The translations under genes and the position numbers were made by a program. Below, in pieces: positions 20,607 through 28,219 of a stretch of DNA of 64,000 bases; position 1 is the first letter of the stretch, and each line of letters begins with the position of its first letter. The stretch lies in assembly GCF_023115425.1 (NCBI RefSeq), contig NZ_CP096032.1, positions 930,001-994,000 on the forward strand, given 5' to 3'. Source of the DNA: Synechococcus sp. A10-1-5-1 (GTDB lineage Bacteria; Cyanobacteriota; Cyanobacteriia; PCC-6307; Cyanobiaceae). A model generated the notes under the pieces. The model saw only the letters and a program-made list of their open reading frames with translations, had not been told where the DNA came from and searched no databases.

Positions 20607-21263
20607 GAGGACCACACCAATCGTGCGCAGGACGATGCCCAGGTCGAGCCAGAAGTTGCGGTTACGCGCGTAGAAGAGATCGAGCTTGACCCGGGTCTCG
20701 TAGGGCAGGTTGTTGCGGCCGGAGACCTGCCAGAGGCCGGTCAATCCAGGGCGAACCGCCAGGACTTCATCCATGGTGCGGCCGTAGCGCTCCAGTTCAT
20801 CCCAGACGATCGGGCGGGGACCCACCACGCTCATCTCGCCCTTGAGGACATTGATGAATTGAGGAAGCTCATCGAGGCTGGAGCGGCGCAGGAAACGGCC
20901 GATCGGCGTGATACGGGGATCATTTTTGAGCTTGAAGTCCCGCTCGAATTCAGCCCGCAGGACCGGATCGGAGGCCAAGACCGCCGCCAAGACACGATCA
21001 GCGTCCTTGCGCATCGTGCGGAACTTCAGGCAGCCAAAGCCCCTGTAACCGCGGCCGATGCGGCGCTGGCAATAGAAGACCGATCCCTTGGAGCTGAGCT
21101 TGACCACCAGGGCCAGCAGCAACAGCAGCGGGGAGCCCAAGATCAGCACCAACAGCGAAAAGCTGATGTCACCGACGCGTTTGACAATGCGTCCGCGCTT
21201 GGATTGAGCCCTCAGCCAAGAGCTGGCCGTGGATTCAGCGGGAATCGAGTCAACAGCGGACAA
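20580..21263 (-). CDS. Bacterial sugar transferase (undecaprenyl-phosphate sugar phosphotransferase)
   Basis: 227 residues of the WcaJ/RfbP C-terminal type, without the multi-pass N-terminal domain. One membrane helix lies at about residues 32-55 (ISFSLLVLILGSPLLLLLALVV). It is followed by GSVFYCQRRIGRGYRGFGCLKFRTM, SLDELPQFINVLKGEMSVVGPRP and RPGLTGLWQVSGRN, the conserved catalytic core. It would start a lipid-linked glycan at the inner membrane. A glycosyltransferase lies just upstream on the same strand, 76 bp away, so an envelope-polysaccharide role is likely. Confidence 0.9.
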   Translation of the reverse strand: MSAVDSIPAESTASSWLRAQSKRGRIVKRVGDISFSLLVLILGSPLLLLLALVVKLSSKGSVFYCQRRIGRGYRGFGCLKFRTMRKDADRVLAAVLASDPVLRAEFERDFKLKNDPRITPIGRFLRRSSLDELPQFINVLKGEMSVVGPRPIVWDELERYGRTMDEVLAVRPGLTGLWQVSGRNNLPYETRVKLDLFYARNRNFWLDLGIVLRTIGVVLLPMDRGAY

Positions 21264-21339
21264 ACGGCGAAGCGGTTGGTCAGTTTCCAGTTGTCATTAA
21301 AGAAGTCAAGTGTTCGCAGCGAAACCCCGTTGCAGTCAC

Positions 21340-22536
21340 TCAAGACATAGGCACAGGCAAGGCTCGGCTGCGCTCCTGGCGAGCCCGTTGATGCCGGTTC
21401 CAGCTGTGCTCAATCACCGCCTCCATGCGTGCGCGGAAGCGCGCTGGGCTGAAGCCCTCTGCCCATTGCCTGAGCCGTTCGGCAGGGAGTTGCTGCCAAA
21501 GCCGCTGCTGCTCAAAGCACTCCAGTGCCGCCACCAGCGAGGCCACCTGCTGATCCGGGAAGAGCAGGCCGGTGGGCTGGCGATCGCCCCGTTGGATGCA
21601 GCGAACGGTATCCAGCAAGCCTCCCTGCCCTAAGGCAATCACCGGAGCCCCCGCCGCCATGGCCTCCACCGGGGCTATGCCGAAGTCCTCAAGCCCGGCG
21701 TAGACGTAGGCGCGGCAACGGCTCAACCAGTTGTTGACATCGTCCTGGGGAAGGCGACCGAGCAGGCGGACATTGGGGCCAGCCATGGCCTGCAGGCGAG
21801 CACGCTCGGGGCCGTCTCCAATCACCACCAAGGGAAGACCAGTGCGGTTGAAGGCCTCCACCACAAGATCCACCCGCTTGTAGGGGACCAGCCTGCAGAG
21901 ACAGAGGTAGATGTCATCGCGGGGCTGATCCCAGCGGAAGCGGTCCACCTCAACCGGGGGGTGAACGACCGTGGACTCACGGCCCCAATAGCGGCGGATA
22001 CGCGAGGCGGTGAAGCGGGAGTTGGCCAACAACTGATCCGGGCGCTGACCACTCAGGACATCCCATTGGCGCAGTTGATGCAGCTGCGCACGAATCAGGG
22101 GGCCCAGCCCGCGCCGTGCCAGGGCTGACTGGCGCAGGTAGGCGTGCATCTGATCCCAGGCGTAGCGCACGGGAGTGTGGACGTAGCTCAGATGGCATTG
22201 GTCCGGGCCGGTCAGGACGCCTTTGGCCACCAGGTGGCTGCTGCTGAGAACCAGGGGATAGCCCGTCAGATCCAACTGCTCGATCGCCATGGGCAGCAGC
22301 GGCAGGTACTGCTGGACATGGCTCACGCCAAAGGGCAGGCGCTGGACAAAGGAGCTGGTGATCGAGCGACCCTGCAGCCAGCTGCCGCGGCGACGGCTCT
22401 CCCCATCCACCAGGGCAAAGAGCTGGGGCTGCTGCAGCAGGGCATCCAACTCCTGGACCACCAGTTCCGAGCCCCCCACCGACCGGGGGGTGAACCACTC
22501 GTGCACCAGGGCGATCGGCCCGATTCCAGCAAGCAT
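21340..22536 (-). CDS. Glycosyltransferase family 4 (GT-B)
   Basis: 398 residues. The N-terminal half has ALVHEWFTPRSVGGSELVVQEL and SSSHLVAKGVL. The C-terminal GT4 core runs from CLCRLVPYKRVDLVVEAFN through VVIGDGPERARLQ and VRLLGRLPQDDVNNWLSRCRAYVYAG to the donor-binding EDFGIAPVEAMAAGAPVIALGQGG. The E-x7-E style pattern in EDFGIAPVEA fits retaining GT4 enzymes. It is grouped with the sugar transferase downstream. The sugar transferred cannot be told from sequence. Confidence 0.9.
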   Translation of the reverse strand: MLAGIGPIALVHEWFTPRSVGGSELVVQELDALLQQPQLFALVDGESRRRGSWLQGRSITSSFVQRLPFGVSHVQQYLPLLPMAIEQLDLTGYPLVLSSSHLVAKGVLTGPDQCHLSYVHTPVRYAWDQMHAYLRQSALARRGLGPLIRAQLHQLRQWDVLSGQRPDQLLANSRFTASRIRRYWGRESTVVHPPVEVDRFRWDQPRDDIYLCLCRLVPYKRVDLVVEAFNRTGLPLVVIGDGPERARLQAMAGPNVRLLGRLPQDDVNNWLSRCRAYVYAGLEDFGIAPVEAMAAGAPVIALGQGGLLDTVRCIQRGDRQPTGLLFPDQQVASLVAALECFEQQRLWQQLPAERLRQWAEGFSPARFRARMEAVIEHSWNRHQRARQERSRALPVPMS

Positions 22537-22651
22537 GGGCCGCAGCCTAAGGGCGTTCTCTTGAAGTTTGATTGCCCATCAGTCACGAAACCTGTCAGCT
22601 GATTGCCGTCAGAGAGCGAACTCTGAATGCTGAGAGGACTGTTCCTGAGCC

Positions 22652-22894
22652 ATGGCCATCCGCGAGCTGCTGGAAGACGAGCTGAAGACTCCCTCCATTG
22701 GCACAACCGATTGCTTTAGCTGGCACGCCACCTCGGTTGGCATTGCGGCGCTCTGGACTGCCGGTCAAGCGCCGACTCCACCGCCCTACGACAACGCCCT
22801 CAAAGAAGGACTCGAGGTCGGACTCGATCTCAGCCGGGAAGAACGGGAATTCCACCAGGTCAGCCAAGGGCTGGTACTGGTCTTCCACAGCTGA
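22652..22894 (+). CDS. Small hypothetical protein, 80 residues
   Basis: An ATG with a GAGAGG stretch about 18 bases upstream opens an 80-codon frame. The protein has no membrane segment or recognised family. It begins MAIRELLEDELKTPS and has an acidic C-terminal half (LKEGLEVGLDLSREEREF). It lies just left of the tRNA-Ser integration site and is divergent from the glycosyltransferase. An overlapping antisense frame (22595-22888) exists. The plus-strand frame is preferred for its start context and composition, but either could be spurious. Confidence 0.45.
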   Translation: MAIRELLEDELKTPSIGTTDCFSWHATSVGIAALWTAGQAPTPPPYDNALKEGLEVGLDLSREEREFHQVSQGLVLVFHS

Positions 22895-22902
22895 TCAAAA
22901 GC

Positions 22903-22941
22903 AACGGAGAGGGTGGGATTCCGTTTCGAGGACAGACCCCT
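22903..22941 (+). repeat. tRNA-Ser 3'-end remnant plus element left-end motif (relic att site)
   Basis: Bases 22903-22921 match 31708-31726 exactly (19 bp). They cover the acceptor and part of the T-arm of tRNA-Ser in the same orientation. A shortened core-like TTTCGAG follows at 22924-22930. Then comes ACAGACCCCT (22932-22941), which recurs just inside the main attL at 23087-23096. Confidence 0.7.
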
Positions 22942-22986
22942 GCTCTCGCAGTCATTCCTAACGAAGGGCTCGTCCAGAGATCCAGT

Positions 22987-23009
22987 TCCAACAACACATC
23001 CCACAACAC
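22987..23009 (+). repeat. Integrase arm-type repeats in the relic element
   Basis: Two 11-bp units 12 bp apart: TCCAACAACAC (22987-22997) and TCCCACAACAC (22999-23009). The same spacing and sequence, with one mismatch, occur at 31573-31595 beside the integrase gene. Confidence 0.68.
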
Positions 23010-23066
23010 ATTCGTAGGATTACCTGGGACTTCCTGAACCCCGATTCGGACACCATCTGGGACAGA

Positions 23067-23085
23067 AAACGATTTCGAGTCGTTC
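23067..23085 (+). repeat. attL: 19-bp copy of the tRNA-Ser anticodon arm
   Basis: AAACGATTTCGAGTCGTTC here is identical to 31750-31768, which spans the anticodon stem-loop of the intact tRNA-Ser. The repeat is itself an inverted repeat around the anticodon loop, the normal core for tRNA-targeting tyrosine recombinases. Confidence 0.85.
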
Positions 23086-23290
23086 AACAGACCCCTACCC
23101 AGGAATCACCCGCAGAAGGTCCCCAGACAGCAGGAACCTGCTTCCACCCCTTACGCATCAGGTCCTTCCACATCCCCTCTGCTTGCTCCCTGCGGACGTG
23201 CTGACGGGTCTTAAACAGAACAGGAGACCCACATGGGCATGAGGTGCCATTGAGGACCCTGCGGCAGAGGAGGGGGGGGTCTATGACCAC
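23084..23290 (-). pseudogene. Decayed DUF1651 gene copy
   Basis: A 68-codon frame whose C-terminal half (FKTRQHVRREQAEGMWKDL, then MRKGWKQVPAVWGP) closely matches the DUF1651 gene at 26399-26647. The N-terminal half of that gene (WLKNPSDGW region) has no counterpart here. The last codons run into the attL repeat. It looks like a truncated paralog whose 3' part survives as a roughly 100-bp direct repeat. Product function is unknown for the family. Confidence 0.55.
23118..23218 (+). repeat. Left copy of a 101-bp direct repeat flanking the helicase gene
   Basis: It aligns without gaps to 26415-26515, with nine differences by my count. Both copies code for the conserved C-terminal part of a DUF1651 protein on the minus strand. 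Together they bracket the 2.9-kb helicase gene. Confidence 0.8.
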
Positions 23291-23393
23291 CTCAGAGCAG
23301 TGGTCTGGGTGCTCAGAGACCCCTTAAACCAAGCAGCAATGAACTGGAGAACCCCTTCAGGACTGAGATAATGACCTCATCAGGTCGATAGCA

Positions 23394-26324
23394 GTGGCAT
23401 CCTTCGACGAGTTCTACGAGTCCCTGCCAGAAGACAGCAATAAGAGGGGTGAGTATTTCGAGAAGGTCTTCGTTCCCTGGTTCTTAAGGACAGACCCTGA
23501 ATGGTCTTCACAGGTCCAGCAGGTCTGGTTGTGGGATGACTACCCCCACAGGTGGGGAAAGGATTGCGGAATCGATCTGGTCTATGAGGACACTCAGGGA
23601 AAACACTGGGCAGTTCAGAGCAAGTGCGTCTCCCATGATCGGGAAATCTCAAAAGCAGAGATCGACAGTTTCCTGAGTGAGTCAAGTGACTCCAGGATTC
23701 ATGGACGACTGCTGATCGCATCAACCGATGGCATCGGCAAATACGCACAGCAGGTCATCGACAGACAGGAGAAGCAGGTCGTCTGCTTCCTCCTGGAGCA
23801 CTTCAAGCATTCAGCAGTCGAGTTCCCCTCCAAACCAGAAGACCTCTCAACGGGTCAGAGGAAGGAGAAACGCACACCACGTCCTCACCAGCAAGAGGCA
23901 ATCAAGAACGTCGTAGAGGGTTTCCAGAAGGAGGACAGGGGACAACTCCTGATGGCATGCGGGACAGGCAAGACCTTGACCTCTCTGTGGATCATGGAAG
24001 CACTGAATGCCAAACGCACTCTGGTTCTTGTGCCCTCATTGGGTCTGTTGTCTCAGACCCTGAGGGAGTGGACAGCAACCAGCAAGGAAGAGTTCAACTG
24101 GATCTGTGTCTGCTCCGACAAGTCAGTTGCAAAGCAGGACAAGACCACTGACAGCATGATCGAACGTGTCAGTGGTCTTGGTGTTCCTGTCACCAGTGAT
24201 CCAAAGGACATCCAAGACTTTCTTGAAAAGGAAGAAGGTGGAGTGGTCTTCTCGACTTATCAGTCTTCAGAGTTAGTTACAGAGTCGCAAAAGAATCCAG
24301 CAACACCTGGGTTTGACATCACGTTTGCAGACGAAGCACATCGATGCACAGGAAAGATCTCAAGTGCTTTTGCTTGCGTCCTAGATAGTGAACGAATCAG
24401 ATCTGACAAACGACTTTTCATGACTGCCACTCCAAGAGTGCTGTCGAAACAAATCAAGAAAAAAGCAGATGACGAGAATATTGATCTGGCATGCATGGAT
24501 GACGTCTCGCAATTCGGAGAAATTTTCCATCAACTGAATTTCTCAGAGGCAATCCACAAGGAATTACTGAGTGACTACAAGGTGGTCATCGTTGGTGTGG
24601 ACGACCCAACAGTCGAAGCAAAGATTCTCCACAGAGAAATCGTCCAGACAGAAAATGAGTTAGAGATCGATACCGAAACACTTGCCAATCACATTGCTCT
24701 CGCAAAGGCAATAAAAGACTACGACCTTAGTCGATTAATCACCTTCCACAGTCGAGTCAAATCGGCAAAGAAGTTCTCTGAAGACCACCCGTCTATCCAA
24801 GAATGGATGCCAGAAGACTCAAAGACCTCAAAAATATTAATTTGCTCTCATGCCTCAGGAGAAATGCCAACCAAGAGTCGAAATCTTGCGATCAACAAGT
24901 TAAGGCACATTAATGACAACGAAGTAGGGATCCTGACAAACGCAAGATGCCTATCAGAGGGTGTAGATGTCCCAACTCTGGATGGGATTGTCTTCATGGA
25001 TCCCAAGAGGAGTCAGGTAGACATCATTCAGGCATTGGGTCGGGCAATCAGAAAGAGCATAAACAAAACAGACGGATACATAATCCTACCTGTCTACCTA
25101 GGGGATACCAAAAATATCGAGGAAAGTATTCTCCAGAGTCGTTTCCAAGAAATCTGGAAAATCATTCTCGCACTGAAGTCACAAGACGATTCACTTCGTG
25201 TGGAATTAGATCAGTTAAGAGTAGAACTAGGAAGAAACAATTACTCAAAAAAACCAATTCAAGGACCAATGAAAATTATTTTTGATTTGCCATCCAGGGT
25301 TTCGACAAGTTTCTCCGACTCAATATCAACACTCCTCGTTCAGGAAACAACTGAGAATTGGTTAGAGAAATATGGAAATCTAGTTCAGCACATGGAAGAC
25401 AATGAGAATTCAATACCTGAAAGAAGTCATCACACACTTGGTCCTTGGTGCAATACTCAAAGAAATTGGTATAAACAAGGAATTCTTACCCCAGAAAGGA
25501 TCCAACTTTTAGAATCAATCAATGGTTGGAACTGGGATCCCCGTGAAGAGCAATGGACACTCATGCTTGACAAATTCCGAGAATTCAACAAACCAGACAA
25601 TGCACTTTCAACAGACGAGATCAAAAAAGTAAAAACCTGGATCGGAGAACAAAGAACCTCATACAAAAGAAACAAAATACCAAAATACCGAATAGCACTG
25701 CTTGAAGAGATTGACGGATGGGAATGGGATTCTTTGAGTGCAGAATGGGAAAAAAAGTTTGCAAGACTTGCGGAATATGTAGAAATCAACGGTCACGCAA
25801 GAGTGCCAAGGTCGCATCCAGAACTGGGCACTTTCGTCGAGGTGAACAGGAGAAACTATAGAATCAACAAAATCGAACCAAAAAGAAAGCAACGTCTTGA
25901 AAGTCTAAACGGATGGGTCTGGAACAAGAAAGAAGAAGTCTGGGAAGAAACATATACAGAATTAAAAAACTACCTTAATGCTGACAAAGACAATTACCCA
26001 TCTCCTTCACACCAAACTCTAGGGAGATGGATCTCTGCGCAAAGAACTGCTTATAGGAAAGGCAATCTATCTCAAAAGAGAGTTAAAAAATTAGAGACAA
26101 TAGAAAAATGGTGCTGGGACGACAACGGACGCAAGGAGGAAGATTGGATGAACCGTTTTACATCTCTAAAAAATCACCTCAAAAAGAATCCAAATTCAAC
26201 ACCAAACATGGGCATCGAAGAACATGCTCAATGGATCAGATCACAGAAAAGAATGAAAAAGGAAAACAAATTATCCGAATCAAAAATCAATTTATTGGAG
26301 TCATTAAGAGACTGGAAGTGGTAA
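23394..26324 (+). CDS. Mrr-like nuclease / DEAH helicase / five helicase-associated repeats fusion
   Basis: 976 residues. Residues about 15-140 form an Mrr-like restriction endonuclease domain. The PD-(D/E)xK pattern is seen as Asp61 (CGIDLVY) and Gln75-Ser-Lys77 (AVQSKC), and the family often has Q in place of E. Residues 160-560 are a superfamily 2 helicase: PRPHQQEAI Q-motif region, Walker A ACGTGKT (188-194), DEAH (313-316), MTATP (343-347) and motif VI ALGRAIRK (547-554). Residues 655-976 hold five helicase-associated (PF03457-like) repeats of about 65 residues, each ending near GWxW. Start is a GTG; no better start is seen. Composition is AT-rich relative to the genome. A DNA-targeting defence enzyme is the likely role. 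Confidence 0.85.
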   Translation: MASFDEFYESLPEDSNKRGEYFEKVFVPWFLRTDPEWSSQVQQVWLWDDYPHRWGKDCGIDLVYEDTQGKHWAVQSKCVSHDREISKAEIDSFLSESSDSRIHGRLLIASTDGIGKYAQQVIDRQEKQVVCFLLEHFKHSAVEFPSKPEDLSTGQRKEKRTPRPHQQEAIKNVVEGFQKEDRGQLLMACGTGKTLTSLWIMEALNAKRTLVLVPSLGLLSQTLREWTATSKEEFNWICVCSDKSVAKQDKTTDSMIERVSGLGVPVTSDPKDIQDFLEKEEGGVVFSTYQSSELVTESQKNPATPGFDITFADEAHRCTGKISSAFACVLDSERIRSDKRLFMTATPRVLSKQIKKKADDENIDLACMDDVSQFGEIFHQLNFSEAIHKELLSDYKVVIVGVDDPTVEAKILHREIVQTENELEIDTETLANHIALAKAIKDYDLSRLITFHSRVKSAKKFSEDHPSIQEWMPEDSKTSKILICSHASGEMPTKSRNLAINKLRHINDNEVGILTNARCLSEGVDVPTLDGIVFMDPKRSQVDIIQALGRAIRKSINKTDGYIILPVYLGDTKNIEESILQSRFQEIWKIILALKSQDDSLRVELDQLRVELGRNNYSKKPIQGPMKIIFDLPSRVSTSFSDSISTLLVQETTENWLEKYGNLVQHMEDNENSIPERSHHTLGPWCNTQRNWYKQGILTPERIQLLESINGWNWDPREEQWTLMLDKFREFNKPDNALSTDEIKKVKTWIGEQRTSYKRNKIPKYRIALLEEIDGWEWDSLSAEWEKKFARLAEYVEINGHARVPRSHPELGTFVEVNRRNYRINKIEPKRKQRLESLNGWVWNKKEEVWEETYTELKNYLNADKDNYPSPSHQTLGRWISAQRTAYRKGNLSQKRVKKLETIEKWCWDDNGRKEEDWMNRFTSLKNHLKKNPNSTPNMGIEEHAQWIRSQKRMKKENKLSESKINLLESLRDWKW

Positions 26325-26398
26325 GGATAGGACTAGTCATTGTCCCTAGATCTCGAATCAATAACCACTGGTGGTAGAGCACTGGCAGAGAAACACCC

Positions 26399-26647
26399 TC
26401 AAGGTTCTGCGTCAGGTCCCCAGACAGCAGGAACCTGCTTCCACCCACGACGCACTAAGTCCTTCCACATCCCCACTGCTTGCTCCTTGCGGACGTGCTG
26501 ACGGGTCTTAAGCAGTGCTGGTGATCCATCGGGCATCTCCCGTCCCATATCCACGAAAACCCTGGGGTCACGCAACCAACTCTTTTCATCCCTGTGGAAC
26601 CTGTACGTCCATCCATCGGACGGGTTCTTCAACCATCCATCTCCCAT
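26399..26647 (-). CDS. DUF1651 family protein
   Basis: About 82 residues from ATG 26647: GDGWLKNPSDGWTYRF, then LRDPRVFVDMG, then LLKTRQHVRKEQAVGMWKDL and VRRGWKQVPAVWGP. The KTRxxLxRxEAxxxWxxLxxxGWxxVxPxW pattern is that of DUF1651, a small family common in Synechococcus and Prochlorococcus. The open frame extends upstream to 26866, but the family N-terminus begins at the chosen start. ATG 26668 is a second option. It is convergent with the helicase gene and divergent from the resolvase. A truncated second copy lies at 23084-23290. Confidence 0.72.
   Translation of the reverse strand: MGDGWLKNPSDGWTYRFHRDEKSWLRDPRVFVDMGREMPDGSPALLKTRQHVRKEQAVGMWKDLVRRGWKQVPAVWGPDAEP
26415..26515 (+). repeat. 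Right copy of the 101-bp direct repeat flanking the helicase gene
   Basis: The partner of 23118-23218, lying inside the intact DUF1651 gene. The direct orientation means homologous recombination between copies would excise the helicase gene. Confidence 0.8.
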
Positions 26648-26765
26648 TATCACCCTCCACCAATACATGCGTATTAGTCCTAGCAAGGGATTGGTGTTCA
26701 GAAACCCTTGAGTTGGTCCGACAAAGCAAAAAGAACGGTCAGACCACGAAAAGGGAGCAGATATG

Positions 26766-26831
26766 CGTTCGGAAACACCGTTCGGTTGATTTCGTGTATA
26801 GTGCTCTAGAAAGACACACTCTTTCCGAACG
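26766..26831 (+). promoter_or_regulatory. Repeated CGTTCGG operator/res-like site before the resolvase
   Basis: A 10-bp perfect inverted repeat, CGTTCGGAAA (26766-26775) and TTTCCGAACG (26822-26831), ends directly at the resolvase ATG. A third CGTTCGG copy lies at 26779-26785. A -10-like TATAGT sits between them at 26797-26802, without a good -35. This fits autoregulation or a recombination site bound by the resolvase. Confidence 0.6.
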
Positions 26832-27413
26832 ATGGGACGGAAAATCGGATACGGGAGGACATCCACAACCCATCAGAAGCAGGGTTTGGATGCCCAGGTC
26901 CAAGAACTGAAGGACGCAGGATGCGAAGAGGTCTTCTCTGAACGGGTCAGCAGCACCACGACCCTGGACAAGAGGCACCAACTCCGTGCGTGTCTGTCTG
27001 TCCTCCGCAAAGGGGACATCCTTGTCGTCTCCAAGTTGGACCGACTGGGCAGGTCCCAGGTCGAAGTCATCAACCGTCTGAACGAACTCCAGCAGCAGGG
27101 GATCCATGTCAAAACTCTGGATGGACTAATCGACACCCAGGCACTTGGAAAGATGGCACCCCTCGTCGTGGGTCTCCTGACGGGTCTTTCAGAGGTGGAG
27201 AGGTCTCTCATCCAGGAACGCAGCAGAGAGTCCGTAGAGCACCGCAGAAGGACGGGAGGCAACCTCGGAGGCAGACCTAAGACCAGCAGCAAGAAGGAGA
27301 CCCTTGTGCTGCGTCTGAGGAGGGAAGGGGAGTCCTACCGATCCATCAAGGAACAGACGGGTCTTGCCCTCGCAACCATCACCCGAATCGTCAAAGAACA
27401 GGAGGTCGCATGA
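26832..27413 (+). CDS. Serine recombinase (resolvase/invertase family)
   Basis: 193 residues. The catalytic domain begins KIGYGRTSTTHQKQGLDAQVQ, with the nucleophilic serine expected at Ser11. It continues with LVVSKLDRLGRSQVEVINRLNEL and LVVGLLTGLSEVERSLIQERSRE, the conserved arginine and E-helix region. A C-terminal helix-turn-helix follows (YRSIKEQTGLALATITRIVKEQ). Length is that of small resolvases and invertases, not of large serine integrases. Repeated CGTTCGG motifs end at the start codon. The stop overlaps the next small ORF (ATGA). It could resolve element multimers or invert a segment, but no inversion sites were identified. Confidence 0.9.
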   Translation: MGRKIGYGRTSTTHQKQGLDAQVQELKDAGCEEVFSERVSSTTTLDKRHQLRACLSVLRKGDILVVSKLDRLGRSQVEVINRLNELQQQGIHVKTLDGLIDTQALGKMAPLVVGLLTGLSEVERSLIQERSRESVEHRRRTGGNLGGRPKTSSKKETLVLRLRREGESYRSIKEQTGLALATITRIVKEQEVA

Positions 27414-27583
27414 CGGTCGTCAAAATCCAGTGGGAAGACCAACACGGCAACTGGCAGCACTACGGCACCTACCACCACGAAGCATCCACAAGGAAGTTTG
27501 CCCAGCAACTTGCCAAGAGAACTGGCAAGAGATACCGACTAGTCGATGCGGACGGTCGTCTTCTCGATCTGGCATATCCATAA
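27410..27583 (+). CDS. Small ORF coupled to the resolvase, 57 residues
   Basis: The ATG overlaps the resolvase stop (ATGA), and the frame runs 57 codons to TAA. The product starts MTVVKIQWEDQHGNWQHYG, is basic in its middle (STRKFAQQLAKRTGKRYR), and ends LVDADGRLLDLAYP. No family is recognised. The pattern of a short beta-hairpin followed by a helix resembles small nucleic-acid-binding or accessory phage proteins, but that is a guess. A terminator follows 38 bp later, closing the two-gene unit. Confidence 0.6.
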   Translation: MTVVKIQWEDQHGNWQHYGTYHHEASTRKFAQQLAKRTGKRYRLVDADGRLLDLAYP

Positions 27584-27620
27584 TAAATAGAACTGATTGA
27601 CACCTCTTCTGATAATGAAT

Positions 27621-27654
27621 AGACCACCAGACCCGAGTGCTGGTGGTCTTTTTT
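27621..27654 (+). terminator. Rho-independent terminator of the resolvase unit
   Basis: A 10-bp perfect stem, AGACCACCAG (27621-27630) with CTGGTGGTCT (27640-27649), has a 9-nt loop and a run of six T. Confidence 0.93.
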
Positions 27655-27768
27655 GTGCCTCCCAAAAACCTGTGACCACATTTATGCTATTTCCGCATAA
27701 CCCAAATAAAGACCTGGTTTTACATGGTTCCGTGCAAAGTTAAGTCCGCACAGTATCAGCACTAATAC

Positions 27769-27797
27769 TTGACAAGATATCTTTTTCCAAGTAGAAT
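27769..27797 (+). promoter_or_regulatory. Sigma-70-type promoter of the small-gene operon
   Basis: TTGACA (27769-27774), a 17-bp spacer, then TAGAAT (27792-27797). This is the best promoter match seen in the window. It drives toward the ATG at 28025. Confidence 0.8.
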
Positions 27798-27960
27798 AAC
27801 TTTGTCAAGGTTGAAGATAAGCAACAGGTACTTTAGAGGTTATTTGAGTAGAGGTGAAAACTTTTATGCATAGTTTGTCAGGTTTAAACGGGAATGGTTG
27901 AGTTCCATAGAGACCCAGCAGAAACCCACCAGAACCAAACACACAAAGCAAACATAATGA

Positions 27961-28001
27961 GATTGGTTCCGAAGGAACCAAACACCGAAGGTGTTTCAAT
28001 C
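27961..28001 (+). promoter_or_regulatory. Three-way-junction-like leader structure
   Basis: Two adjacent hairpins, both with GAA loops: GGTTCC/GGAACC (27965-27979) and AACACC/GGTGTT (27981-27995). They are enclosed by GATT (27961-27964) pairing with AATC (27998-28001). The structure ends 23 nt before the start codon at 28025. Confidence 0.6.
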
Positions 28002-28024
28002 AATATCCTTTAAGTGAATCCAGA

Positions 28025-28219
28025 ATGAAATCAGCAACAGTCCAGCAAGAAAGAATGTCCCTGACCTTCACCAAGAAGGACACCTGGATCAAGAATGAGA
28101 TCGAGAGAGAAATCGAACTCAACCCATACTGGTCTAAAACTGGTTATGTGAAGAATGCTTTGATTGAGCATTTCAGAAACAAGAAGAATGGAAGCAACAG
28201 GACCCACTCTTTCAGTTGA
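28025..28219 (+). CDS. Small ribbon-helix-helix-like protein, 64 residues
   Basis: First gene behind the strong promoter. The product reads MSLTFTKKDTWIKNEIEREIEL, then NPYWSKTGYVKNALIEHFRNKK. A short strand followed by two helices with a central turn looks like a ribbon-helix-helix DNA-binding protein, but no family is assigned with certainty. ATG 28025 gives 64 residues, and a second ATG sits at codon 12 (MSLTF). It overlaps the next gene by 32 bp. As the first gene of an operon with a structured leader it could be the operon regulator. Confidence 0.6.
   Translation: MKSATVQQERMSLTFTKKDTWIKNEIEREIELNPYWSKTGYVKNALIEHFRNKKNGSNRTHSFS

Larger units (their letters stand above)
22895..23393. other. 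Gene-poor boundary region of the integrative element
   Basis: About 500 bases without an intact gene. It holds the relic att site (22903-22941), arm-type repeats (22987-23009), attL (23067-23085), a decayed DUF1651 copy (23084-23290) and the region just ahead of the helicase gene. I see no convincing promoter consensus before the GTG at 23394. Confidence 0.6.
27655..28024. other. Non-coding region upstream of the small-gene operon
   Basis: About 370 bases without a gene. It contains a near-consensus sigma-70 promoter (27769-27797), an untranslated leader of roughly 220 nt, and a folded structure just ahead of the first start codon (27961-28001). Confidence 0.65.

Noticed and set aside
22595-22888. 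97-codon minus-strand frame overlapping the small gene at 22652
   Set aside because: Its start context is weaker and its composition is less protein-like. The plus-strand frame is kept at low confidence.
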